From NCBI GenBank assembly GCA_029548025.1, contig JAKPOE010000238.1:1-9138 (forward strand): a stretch of 9,138 nucleotides of DNA. The letters are read 5' to 3'. Origin of the DNA: Spirochaetota bacterium (GTDB lineage: Bacteria; Spirochaetota; UBA4802; UB4802). The notes under the pieces were generated by a model that did not search any database, had not been told where the DNA came from, and worked only from the letters and a program-made list of their open reading frames with translations. The position numbers and the translations under genes are program-made. Shown here in pieces: positions 1 through 6,467 of the stretch; the first letter of the stretch is position 1; each line of letters begins with the position of its first letter.

Positions 1-407
1 AATTGCACAGTAATACCAATTTCATGTTCACCATTATACAATGCCCACTGAACAGGAGCAGCACCACGATATTGTGGAAGAAGCGATGGATGAAGATTGA
101 TAGTGCCTAAGGGAGGCAACAAAAAAACATCTTTGGGAATAAGTTTGCCATATGCAACAACAACAAAGATGTCACAATGAAAATCTTTTAGTGTTTGTAT
201 TAATGCATCATCCTTTAAGGTCAACGGTTGAAAACACGGAATGCCCAATGCACCAGCCTTTTCCTTTACCGGGGAAGGCACAGGATATTTACTGCGCCCC
301 TTTGGTTTATCAGGGTTGGTGACAACAAAAGCAATATCATACTGTTTGAGTAAGTACTCCAGACAATACAAAGCTATGTCAGGTGTACCAAAAAAACCTA
401 TTTTCAT
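1..407 (-). CDS. fmt: Methionyl-tRNA formyltransferase, partial (C-terminus beyond window)
   Basis: Transfers a formyl group from 10-formyltetrahydrofolate to the amino group of Met-tRNA(fMet) in the cytoplasm, preparing the initiator tRNA. The first 135 residues are visible. The protein opens with MKIGFFGTPDIA, the start of the formyltransferase fold, and carries the substrate loop around residues 31-48 (NPDKPKGRSKYPVPSP). The catalytic segment INLHPSLLPQYRGAAPVQWA spans residues 103-122, with N104 and H106 corresponding to catalytic Asn and His of the family. The catalytic Asp and the C-terminal tRNA-binding domain lie outside the window. The ATG at 407 overlaps the def stop codon by one base (TAATG), and an AGGGA sequence inside the end of def serves as ribosome-binding site, so the two genes are probably translationally coupled and share one transcript. 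The truncation is only the window edge; no frameshift is seen. Confidence 0.96.
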   Translation of the reverse strand, partial: MKIGFFGTPDIALYCLEYLLKQYDIAFVVTNPDKPKGRSKYPVPSPVKEKAGALGIPCFQPLTLKDDALIQTLKDFHCDIFVVVAYGKLIPKDVFLLPPLGTINLHPSLLPQYRGAAPVQWALYNGEHEIGITVQ

Positions 408-925
408 TATTCCCTGTTAAGCTTTTTTATCTTTTTAAGTTGCGAATTTAATTCTTTCCGCTTGTAATCTTCCAGATAGTCAATAAATAGTTTCCCATTG
501 CAATGATCAATCTCATGCTGTAAAACCCGTGCAAGTAACCCTGATGCTTCAAACTTTACCGGCTTTTCATTAATAGCAATTCCTTCAACCTGAATAGATA
601 ATGGACGGATAACGTCTGCCATTACCCCTGGCAACGATAAACAACCCTCCTCATAGGCATCTTTTTCTTCAGAAAATGCTGTAACCTTAGGATTTATGAG
701 TGCCATCATAGGTCCTTTATTGGAGCGTATATCAATGACAATGACCTGTAATGGAACACCAATCTGCACAGCAGCAAGCCCTATACCCTGCTCTCTGTGC
801 ATAATGGCAAACATCTCATCAACTAAATCTCGTACCACTTGTGATATCTGGGCAACCTCCTGTGCTGTTGTCCGCAAAATATTATTGCCATAATAGACTA
901 ATGCATGCTGTGTATCAGTTATCAT
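407..925 (-). CDS. def: Peptide deformylase
   Basis: Metalloenzyme (usually Fe2+) that removes the formyl group from the N-terminal methionine of nascent proteins at the ribosome. The 172-residue product has all three family motifs: motif I GIGLAAVQ (residues 47-54), motif II EGCLSLP (93-99) and motif III QHEIDH (136-141). Predicted metal ligands are C95, H137 and H141; E138 is the catalytic acid/base and Q54 the oxyanion-hole residue. The length is normal for the family, with a lysine-rich C-terminal tail. H141 is followed by CNG where many homologues have LNG, which is a harmless variation. The ATG at 925 is preceded by a weak GTGAGA (931-936). It is the first gene of a def-fmt operon, a common bacterial arrangement, and is driven by the promoter at 970-998. 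Confidence 0.98.
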   Translation of the reverse strand: MITDTQHALVYYGNNILRTTAQEVAQISQVVRDLVDEMFAIMHREQGIGLAAVQIGVPLQVIVIDIRSNKGPMMALINPKVTAFSEEKDAYEEGCLSLPGVMADVIRPLSIQVEGIAINEKPVKFEASGLLARVLQHEIDHCNGKLFIDYLEDYKRKELNSQLKKIKKLNRE

Positions 926-969
926 AACTATCTCACAATATCATAATATAATAAATTAATGATAAAATT

Positions 970-998
970 AATATATCACACAGAGCACATCATGTCAA
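970..998 (-). promoter_or_regulatory. Sigma70-type promoter for def-fmt
   Basis: Read on the minus strand, a perfect -35 hexamer TTGACA (993-998) is followed by exactly 17 nt and a -10 hexamer TATATT (970-975, five of six consensus positions). The transcription start would fall near 963, giving a leader of about 38 nt before the def ATG. Both hexamers and the spacing are read directly; activity is inferred. Confidence 0.75.
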
Positions 999-1048
999 GA
1001 TATGAATTTTCGAAAACTTATTTTTACTGTAATTTATCACAATACTAG

Positions 1049-1077
1049 TTGACAACTTGATATATTTTTCATATACT
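1049..1077 (+). promoter_or_regulatory. Sigma70-type promoter for the amidase gene
   Basis: A perfect -35 TTGACA (1049-1054), a 17-nt spacer and a -10 TATACT (1072-1077, five of six consensus positions) form a strong predicted promoter. The start of transcription would be near 1084, leaving a 5' leader of about 75 nt that contains the inverted repeat at 1110-1133. It is divergent from the def promoter; the two -35 boxes are 50 nt apart. Confidence 0.75.
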
Positions 1078-1109
1078 TTGGCATACTTTTTAGTTATGAA
1101 TTATTATTT

Positions 1110-1133
1110 ATAACTGGATGGCTATCCAGTTAT
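1110..1133 (+). promoter_or_regulatory. Perfect 10-bp inverted repeat (hairpin) in the amidase leader
   Basis: Arms ATAACTGGAT (1110-1119) and ATCCAGTTAT (1124-1133) are perfectly complementary and flank the loop GGCT. The structure sits between the predicted transcription start (about 1084) and the ribosome-binding site (1150). A third copy of the right-arm end, AGTTAT at 1092-1097, could pair instead with ATAACT at 1110-1115, so two exclusive foldings are possible. No U-run follows, so it is not a simple terminator. It may be an operator, an mRNA-stabilising hairpin or a leader switch; which of these is unknown. Confidence 0.55.
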
Positions 1134-1149
1134 GTAATTTTATTGAATC

Positions 1150-1155
1150 AGGAGG
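1150..1155 (+). promoter_or_regulatory. Ribosome-binding site fixing the amidase start at 1160
   Basis: AGGAGG is a near-perfect Shine-Dalgarno sequence 4 nt before the ATG at 1160. An in-frame upstream ATG at 1118 has no such signal and lies inside the leader hairpin, so 1160 is the start. Confidence 0.85.
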
Positions 1156-1159
1156 AACT

Positions 1160-2650
1160 ATGGCTTTTAATGAATATGAACACTATGATGCAATTGGGCT
1201 TGCTGAGCTCATAAAAAAAAGAAAAGTTTCGGTACGTGAGGTCATTGACGAAGCAATACAGCGTATCCAAAAAATAAATCCTGTCATCAATGCTGTTATT
1301 ACTCCCATGTATGAACATATTGATGCAAGGATAAAAGAGCTGCCAAAAGGGCGTTTTTATGGTGTTCCCTTTTTCATCAAGGATTTATTAACAACCTATA
1401 AAGGTGTAAGGATGGCAAACGGCTGTAAGGCATATAAAAATTATATCCCCAATTTTCATAGTGAGGTTGCCAAACGGTACATCAATTCGGGTGTTGTAAT
1501 ATTAGGAAAAACCAATACTCCAGAATTTGGATTAATGGCATACACGGAACCAGAGGCATTTGGACCAACCCTCAACCCATGGAATATTGCGCTGACCCCT
1601 GGTGGTTCCAGCGGCGGTTCAGCAGCCACTGTAGCTTCCGGTATGGCTCCTTTTGCAGGTGGTGGCGATGGAGGCGGCTCTATACGGATACCGTCAGCAT
1701 ACTGTGGATTATTTGGACTTAAACCATCACGCGGGCGGGTTCCTGCCGGCCCTGAGTATGGACAAATATGGCAGGGTGCAGCGGTGGAACATGTTTTAAC
1801 CCGTTCAGTGCGAGACAGCGCAGCCATGCTGGATATACTACAGGGTGCTGATATTGGCGCACCATACATCATTGAACCACCCGAGATGCCTTACACTAAA
1901 TTAATGCAAAAGTCACCGGGAAAACTTACTATTGCAATCTCTACTGAATCGCCCATTGGTACTGATGTACATCCTGAATGCAAAAAGGCAGCAATAGAAG
2001 CGGCAAAGATGTGCGAGCGGTTAGGACATCATGTTGAATACGATACGCCAGATATTGACGGCATAGCGCTTGCCAAAAGTTATCTGATGCTCTATTTTGG
2101 TGAGGTTGCTGCTGATATTGCAACCATTGGACTAACATTAGGGAGAAAACCAAAACAAAATGATGTTGAGACAACAACATGGACATTAGGCATGCTTGGT
2201 AAGGCTTATTCTGCTGGAGATTTTGTCCTTTCACTGCGAGAATGGAATAAAGCCTCACGCATACTGGGACAGTTTTTTACTAAATACGATATATACCTTA
2301 CTCCAACAACAGCTCAGCCGCCAGCGCCCATTGGTTCACTGAAACCAAAACCTATTGAGCTTTTTGCATCAAAGATCATGAATACATTGGGTTTGGGAAA
2401 ATTGCTGAAAGCATCCGGGATTGTTGACAAATTAGCAGTAGAAAGTTTATCACAGGTGCCGTTTACCCAATTAGCTAATTTAACCGGTGTCCCTGCAATG
2501 TCCGTTCCCCTGCACTGGGGTAGTGATGGTTTACCGTATGGTGTTCAGTTTATTGCTTCATCTGGTAAGGAAGGATTGCTATTACAGCTTGCAGCTCAAC
2601 TGGAAAAAGCAAAACCATGGTTTAACAAGCGACCAGATTTGACTATATGA
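1160..2650 (+). CDS. Amidase-signature family hydrolase
   Basis: Predicted cytoplasmic amidase of 496 residues that hydrolyses an amide bond through the Ser-cisSer-Lys mechanism. The triad reads as K74 (in FFIKDLL), S150 (in GGSSGG, 148-153) and S174 (in DGGGSIRIP, 170-178). The spacing of about 24 residues between the two serines and 100 from Lys to the nucleophile matches the family. The segment LFGLKPSRGRVP (184-195) and the later HVLTRSVRDSAAMLD resemble, from memory, the branch that includes 6-aminohexanoate-cyclic-dimer hydrolase (NylA), so a cyclic or linear amide substrate is possible; the true substrate cannot be read from sequence. It is unlikely to be GatA, since no gatC or gatB adjoins and the core differs. 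No signal peptide is seen. It has its own promoter at 1049-1077 and is followed by 240 nt without a gene. Confidence 0.92.
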   Translation: MAFNEYEHYDAIGLAELIKKRKVSVREVIDEAIQRIQKINPVINAVITPMYEHIDARIKELPKGRFYGVPFFIKDLLTTYKGVRMANGCKAYKNYIPNFHSEVAKRYINSGVVILGKTNTPEFGLMAYTEPEAFGPTLNPWNIALTPGGSSGGSAATVASGMAPFAGGGDGGGSIRIPSAYCGLFGLKPSRGRVPAGPEYGQIWQGAAVEHVLTRSVRDSAAMLDILQGADIGAPYIIEPPEMPYTKLMQKSPGKLTIAISTESPIGTDVHPECKKAAIEAAKMCERLGHHVEYDTPDIDGIALAKSYLMLYFGEVAADIATIGLTLGRKPKQNDVETTTWTLGMLGKAYSAGDFVLSLREWNKASRILGQFFTKYDIYLTPTTAQPPAPIGSLKPKPIELFASKIMNTLGLGKLLKASGIVDKLAVESLSQVPFTQLANLTGVPAMSVPLHWGSDGLPYGVQFIASSGKEGLLLQLAAQLEKAKPWFNKRPDLTI

Positions 2651-2708
2651 CTAATATAATGAGTAAATTGTTATAGTATAAAGTTGTTGATACAGCTGTA
2701 TGTAACTG

Positions 2709-2743
2709 CTGATATTCCTCAAGTTTTTTAAAAGGTGTATCAG
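2709..2743 (+). terminator. Imperfect hairpin downstream of the amidase, possible weak terminator
   Basis: CTGATA (2709-2714) and TATCAG (2738-2743) are complementary, with an inner CCT/AGG pairing after a two-base mismatch. No U-run follows, so a function as intrinsic terminator is doubtful. It is recorded because it is the only structured element close after the amidase stop. Confidence 0.2.
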
Positions 2744-2799
2744 ATAGTATGTATATATTGAAAACTAAATTTTTTATTATGCTGGGCACAAAAAATGGT

Positions 2800-2863
2800 A
2801 AAACCACTTTGTTGATCGCTGTTACACTGACAATAGTGTTGATCAAATGTAAAAGGTGGTTTT
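2800..2863 (+). repeat. Long imperfect inverted repeat in the plsC leader
   Basis: AAAACCAC (2800-2807) pairs with GTGGTTTT (2856-2863). After a single bulged G (2855) the adjacent TTT and AAA also pair, giving a stem of about 11 bp. The enclosed 45 nt hold a smaller ACACT/AGTGT hairpin (2824-2828 and 2835-2839) and two copies of GTTGATC (2811-2817, 2838-2844). It lies 27 nt upstream of the plsC start. Only four T residues end the stem, so it is a poor terminator; a leader regulatory element is an inference. Confidence 0.4.
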
Positions 2864-2866
2864 CAA

Positions 2867-2888
2867 TGTGCCTCCAGGATGGAGGTAT
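2867..2888 (+). promoter_or_regulatory. Hairpin that sequesters the plsC ribosome-binding site
   Basis: The Shine-Dalgarno GGAGG (2881-2885) is exactly complementary to CCTCC (2871-2875), with a five-base loop AGGAT. The stem can grow by three further pairs (G2870-U2886, U2869-A2887, G2868-U2888), two of them wobble. The GGAGG, 5 nt before the ATG at 2891, selects that start over the in-frame ATG at 2879, which lies in the loop and has no signal of its own. Closing of the ribosome-binding site suggests translational control, which is inferred. Confidence 0.5.
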
Positions 2889-2890
2889 TC

Positions 2891-3631
2891 ATGAAAAAAT
2901 TATATAAAGCATTGATTGAAACAATCTATTTTATATACAGGCCAGTTTTTTATGTTCTGGTTGTTATTGATACAACCATCCTTGGTATTTTGACCATTGC
3001 ACTTTCTTTCTTTGATCCTACTGGCAACACCGTTCATTACATAGGTGTATTCTGGTCACAGTTAAATCTATTTCTTTCCGGTGTCAAAGTAAGGGTGATA
3101 GGCAAAGAAAACATAACAAAGAATCAGCCTTACATTGTTATGATGAATCATCAAAGTTACTATGATGTCTGGGCTGTTATTGGCTACATCCCTTTACAGT
3201 TACGCTGGGTCATGAAGATGGAATTGCGCAAGGTTCCTATCTTTGGTCTTGGCTGTGAGCGCATGGGGCATATCTATATTGATCGTGGTGATTCACAACA
3301 GGCACATGAAAGCCTTAAGGTTGCCGTTGAAAAAATTCGCAATGGTGCTTCAGTAGTTTTTTTCCCGGAAGGCACGCGCAGCATTGACGGGAACATGTTG
3401 CCCTTTAAAAAGGGTGGTTTTGTGATAGCTATTGAATCAAAGGTGCCCATTTTACCCATAACCGGTATTGGTTCGCGTTCCATACTGCCAAAGGGGAGTT
3501 TAGCAATACGCCCCGGCACCATCCACCTGTATATACATCCCCCCATTGAGGTAACTGCCTATAGCCAGCAAAACAAGGAAGCTCTGATGCAAAGGGTCAG
3601 GGATGTTATTCAGAGCAAATTGGCATCATGA
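2891..3631 (+). CDS. plsC: 1-acyl-sn-glycerol-3-phosphate acyltransferase (PlsC family)
   Basis: Acylates the 2-position of lysophosphatidic acid to make phosphatidic acid, the common precursor of membrane phospholipids, at the inner membrane. The 246-residue protein begins with a hydrophobic segment (about residues 12-40) that probably anchors it. The acyltransferase motifs then follow in order: NHQSYYD (86-92, the HX4D box with H87 and D92), GHIYIDRGD (126-134), FPEGTRS (158-164, glycerophosphate binding) and VPILPITG (185-192). Length and motif spacing are typical of the LPLAT/PlsC family. The ATG at 2891 is chosen because GGAGG lies 5 nt upstream. It is neither overlapped nor closely followed by another gene, so it seems monocistronic or loosely linked to metH (142 nt). 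Use of acyl-CoA versus acyl-ACP, or another lysophospholipid acceptor, cannot be decided here. Confidence 0.93.
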   Translation: MKKLYKALIETIYFIYRPVFYVLVVIDTTILGILTIALSFFDPTGNTVHYIGVFWSQLNLFLSGVKVRVIGKENITKNQPYIVMMNHQSYYDVWAVIGYIPLQLRWVMKMELRKVPIFGLGCERMGHIYIDRGDSQQAHESLKVAVEKIRNGASVVFFPEGTRSIDGNMLPFKKGGFVIAIESKVPILPITGIGSRSILPKGSLAIRPGTIHLYIHPPIEVTAYSQQNKEALMQRVRDVIQSKLAS

Positions 3632-3773
3632 GATTGCATAAACAATAAATAATCATAAATACTATTGACACCGGAACGTATTATTGTGTCGTAATCATAA
3701 AATGTGAATTTTTTTATTGTATATTTTTCCATTCTATTTTTTCTTGTGCGATAGTTCCTGATAACAGCTTTTT

Positions 3774-6278
3774 ATGCCCATAGACACGGCTTTAACCTCT
3801 GTATTGATACACAGTGGTATGATGCAATTTTTAAAGGATGGTCAACCTGCGGTGAATCTAAGAAACCGACTGCAAAAACCCTGCCCCCTTGTGCTGGACG
3901 GAGCAATGGGGACCATGTTATTTGATGCTTTGCCTGATTACAACGGCAGCCTTGAATTGCTCAATATGGAGCGTCCTGATGTTATTATTTCAATCCACAA
4001 GCAATACATTGATGCTGGAGCTGACATTATTGAAACCAATACATTTGGCGGTAATGCTTTGAAGCTGCAACAGGCAAATCTGGATAGCCGTTGTGAAGAG
4101 ATAAATAAGGCTGCTGCCGTCATTGCAAAACAGGCCGCAAGCAACAGGGCGTTTGTTGCCGGCTCGGTTGGGCCTACCGGCACCCTGGTGGAACCAATGG
4201 GCACCACCCCTGATGAAGCCGTCTATAATGCATTTAAGAAGCAGATCAAAGGGTTGGTAGATGGCGGAGTGGATTGTATTGCCATTGAAACCATGACCGA
4301 CTTGCAGGAAGCACGGCTGGCTCTGCTTGCTGCAAAAGCTGTCACAAATATTCCCATTATATGCAGCATGACATTTGAAGATAACGGCAAAACAGTTACG
4401 GGAACGGATATCGTTACAGCGTTTGCCACTCTTTCACAGATGGGTGCCGATGTGGTGGGTGCCAATTGCAGTATGGGACCTGATGGTCTGGTGCAACTTT
4501 TTACAGGAGCTATCGCACAGCTTAAACAACTTGGCGTACCACTGTCTGTATGGGCAAATGCAGGTCTGCCCACGCTTGTCAATGGAAAGGCTACCTATTC
4601 ACTATCGCCACAACAATTTGCAATGCTATCAACTCAATTTGCCACTATGGGATTTTCCATTATTGGGGGCTGCTGCGGAACCACTCCTGCTCATATCAAC
4701 GCTTTAGCAAATGCTGTGAAAGAGATTAGAATAGATATTCCACGGTCAAAAACATTTCATTACATTACATCGCGCTACGGATATATTGATGTGCAGCAAC
4801 ATCAGGGATTAATTATCATTGGCGAAAGGTTAAATCCTACAGCGCGCAAACAGTTTGCACAGGAATTAAAAGAAAACAAATTTAGTTTTTTGCGTGAGGA
4901 ATCAAAAAAGCAACAGGATGAAGGAGCCCATATTCTGGACATCAATGTAGGTGTACCCGGCATCGACGAAAGCATCATGATGACGAAGGCTGTTACTATC
5001 CTATCTAAAACAGTTACCATACCATTGATGATCGATTCGGACAATCATGCTGTCATTCAAGCTGCGCTATGGCACTATCCGGGTATCCCAATTTTAAATT
5101 CTATCAGCGCAAAAGAGGAAAGTTTTAACAGTATGCTTCCTTTATTGCAACAATCTGGCGCTTTTGTCATTGCAATGTGTCTTGATGAAAGCGGCATTCA
5201 CAAAGAAGCAAAAAAACGAATTGCCATCGGGCAAAGGCTTATTACCCTGTTGCAGGATAATGGCATAGAACTATCACGCATATTTATTGATCCGCTTATA
5301 CTTGCCGAAAGCGCTGAAAGCGGCGCTGCAATGGAAACATTGAAAGTAATAGAATATTTTTCAAAACATGGTATTAAAACAAGCATAGGACTTAGCAATA
5401 TTTCGTTTGGACTTCCACAGCGAAAGTACATAAACAATGCGTTTTTAAAGTTAGCAATTCAAAAAGGGCTTACAGCAGCCATTGTCAATCCTTCTGCTAT
5501 CGACAGCAATACTGAAAAACCTTTTACTGCTGAAGAAACAATGGCACTTGATTTTCTTGAAGGCAGAGACAAAAATGCCGTGCACTATATTGCCCATTTT
5601 GGAACATCACAGCAGCAATCCAGAATACAATCCCCAGTAAAAGAAAAATCTAGTGATATACTGAATAGAATCTTTTCACTGGTTGTTGAGGGCAACATTG
5701 ATGATATTGAACATGCAATTCATCAGGCATTAACCATGTATGAGCCGGAAATCATAATGAGCAATGCCCTCATTGCTGCTCTGGAAAAAGTGGGGCAATT
5801 GTACAGTAGCGGTGAATATTTTTTACCGCAAATGATAGCCTCTGCTGATACAATGAAAAAGGGTTTTACTGTATTAAAACCTCTGATGCAGCAACATAAA
5901 GAATCCCTGCTGGGAAAGGTGCTCATATGCACTGTCAGGGGCGATATTCACGACATTGGCAAAAATATTGTAGCGATGATGCTGGAAAATCATGGATTTG
6001 ATATCATCGATCTGGGAAAAGATGTTCCCAATGAAGCTGTCATTGCCTCCATTATTGAACATAAACCGGATATTGTTTGTTTAAGCTCACTGCTGACCAC
6101 CACCATGCCCAGCATGGAACAGATTGCAACCATGATCAAGAACCAGCAATTACCCTGCAAGGTTATGGTTGGTGGGGCTGTAGTAACAAAAGAATATGCT
6201 GAAAGCATTGGCGCCTATTATGGCAAAGATGCCGTTGATGCTGTAAGCATAGCAAAAACCATTGTTAACGTTAAATAA
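3774..6278 (+). CDS. metH: Cobalamin-dependent methionine synthase lacking the reactivation domain
   Basis: Methylates homocysteine with 5-methyltetrahydrofolate through methylcobalamin in the cytoplasm. The 834 residues hold three modules. The homocysteine domain (about 29-325) opens at LVLDGAMGTML and has zinc ligands C232 (GANCSMGP) and C300/C301 (GGCCGTTP). The pterin domain (about 345-605) has IGERLNPTARKQ, DINVGVPG, MIDSDN and SNISFGLPQRKYINNAF. The B12 module (about 625-834) has a helical cap (EYFLPQMIASADTM) and the cobalamin motif GDIHDIGKNIV, with H726 as lower axial ligand, then LSSLL and VGGA. The protein ends after the B12 domain, so the AdoMet-binding reactivation domain of E. 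coli MetH (about 1,230 residues) is absent. Similar short forms exist elsewhere, so a separate reactivating protein is likely. The start is uncertain: ATG 3774 has no clear Shine-Dalgarno sequence. ATG 3819 or 3822, or GTG 3852 (AAAGGA at 3833-3838), would better match where the conserved domain begins. Confidence 0.93.
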   Translation: MPIDTALTSVLIHSGMMQFLKDGQPAVNLRNRLQKPCPLVLDGAMGTMLFDALPDYNGSLELLNMERPDVIISIHKQYIDAGADIIETNTFGGNALKLQQANLDSRCEEINKAAAVIAKQAASNRAFVAGSVGPTGTLVEPMGTTPDEAVYNAFKKQIKGLVDGGVDCIAIETMTDLQEARLALLAAKAVTNIPIICSMTFEDNGKTVTGTDIVTAFATLSQMGADVVGANCSMGPDGLVQLFTGAIAQLKQLGVPLSVWANAGLPTLVNGKATYSLSPQQFAMLSTQFATMGFSIIGGCCGTTPAHINALANAVKEIRIDIPRSKTFHYITSRYGYIDVQQHQGLIIIGERLNPTARKQFAQELKENKFSFLREESKKQQDEGAHILDINVGVPGIDESIMMTKAVTILSKTVTIPLMIDSDNHAVIQAALWHYPGIPILNSISAKEESFNSMLPLLQQSGAFVIAMCLDESGIHKEAKKRIAIGQRLITLLQDNGIELSRIFIDPLILAESAESGAAMETLKVIEYFSKHGIKTSIGLSNISFGLPQRKYINNAFLKLAIQKGLTAAIVNPSAIDSNTEKPFTAEETMALDFLEGRDKNAVHYIAHFGTSQQQSRIQSPVKEKSSDILNRIFSLVVEGNIDDIEHAIHQALTMYEPEIIMSNALIAALEKVGQLYSSGEYFLPQMIASADTMKKGFTVLKPLMQQHKESLLGKVLICTVRGDIHDIGKNIVAMMLENHGFDIIDLGKDVPNEAVIASIIEHKPDIVCLSSLLTTTMPSMEQIATMIKNQQLPCKVMVGGAVVTKEYAESIGAYYGKDAVDAVSIAKTIVNVK

Positions 6279-6293
6279 GCAGTAATTTAAAAT

Positions 6294-6329
6294 AATGGAT
6301 TTACACTGCTTTCCCTTCCATTTTTTTTT
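6294..6329 (+). terminator. Possible intrinsic terminator of metH
   Basis: AATGGA (6294-6299) and TCCATT (6317-6322) form a 6-bp stem with a 17-nt loop that runs into nine T residues (6321-6329). Outside one mismatch, four A residues (6289-6292) can pair with the T-run. It lies 16 nt after the metH stop, a good place for a terminator, but the stem is short and the loop large. Confidence 0.4.
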
Positions 6330-6350
6330 ATAATTTTGTTGACATTAAGA

Positions 6351-6362
6351 TTGTATATACAA
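6351..6362. promoter_or_regulatory. 12-bp perfect palindrome upstream of the cytochrome operon
   Basis: TTGTATATACAA is a perfect palindrome. It starts 6 nt after a TTGACA hexamer (6339-6344) and would lie in the spacer of any promoter using that -35 box. The only -10 candidate at suitable spacing is AAGAAT (6361-6366), a weak match. Such a place would suit a dimeric repressor or activator, but this is inferred and short AT-rich palindromes occur by chance. Confidence 0.3.
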
Positions 6363-6385
6363 GAATTCGCATATGTACTTATTCT

Positions 6386-6412
6386 GTGGATTAAATACAA
6401 TCCACTTTTTTT
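6386..6412 (+). terminator. Canonical intrinsic terminator or leader attenuator
   Basis: GTGGATT (6386-6392) and AATCCAC (6399-6405) form a perfect 7-bp stem around the loop AAATAC and are followed at once by seven T residues (6406-6412). It ends 55 nt before the cytochrome start codon and begins 107 nt after the metH stop. It may be the main terminator for metH transcripts. If the operon promoter lies upstream (near 6339), it would instead be an attenuator in the cytochrome leader. Only a lone -10-like TATAAA (6445-6450) is visible between it and the gene. Confidence 0.7.
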
Positions 6413-6454
6413 AAATATTTTTATTTTTAAAGTATCTATACCACTATAAAGATT

Positions 6455-6460
6455 AAGGAG
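6455..6460 (+). promoter_or_regulatory. Ribosome-binding site fixing a GTG start for the cytochrome
   Basis: AAGGAG lies 7 nt before GTG 6468 and makes this the start although no ATG is present. The next gene carries the same AAGGAGC sequence (7015-7021). Confidence 0.8.
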
Positions 6461-6467
6461 CACGTCT

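Noticed and set aside
1007..1016. Palindrome TTTTCGAAAA between the divergent promoters as an operator
   Set aside because: Ten bases of A/T-rich self-complementary sequence are expected by chance, and no second copy was seen near either promoter.
1118..1159. Upstream in-frame extension of the amidase from ATG 1118
   Set aside because: It lies inside the leader hairpin and lacks a ribosome-binding site, whereas AGGAGG directly precedes ATG 1160. The extra 14 residues look unlike the family N-terminus.
2687..2716. Weak promoter for plsC overlapping the palindrome ATACAGCTGTAT (2690-2701)
   Set aside because: TTGATA, 18 nt and GATATT are only partial matches, and a 12-bp palindrome alone is little evidence in AT-rich intergenic DNA.
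2643..2846. 67-codon minus-strand open frame between the amidase and plsC
   Set aside because: It overlaps the amidase stop and the inverted-repeat leader, has no recognisable motif and no ribosome-binding site that I can see; it is probably chance in AT-rich DNA.
3665..3703. Promoter for metH at TTGACA 3665-3670
   Set aside because: No -10 hexamer lies at 16-18 nt; the nearest good match, TAAAAT (3698-3703), is 27 nt away. The weak GACAC/GTGTC repeat here (5 bp, 14-nt loop) is also not convincing as a terminator.
3632..3773. SAM or cobalamin riboswitch before metH
   Set aside because: The gap is only 142 nt, T-rich, and shows none of the conserved boxes or multi-stem folds of these classes that I could recognise.
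4375..4707. 110-codon plus-strand open frame inside metH
   Set aside because: It is an out-of-frame shadow of the strongly conserved homocysteine domain, with no family motif of its own.
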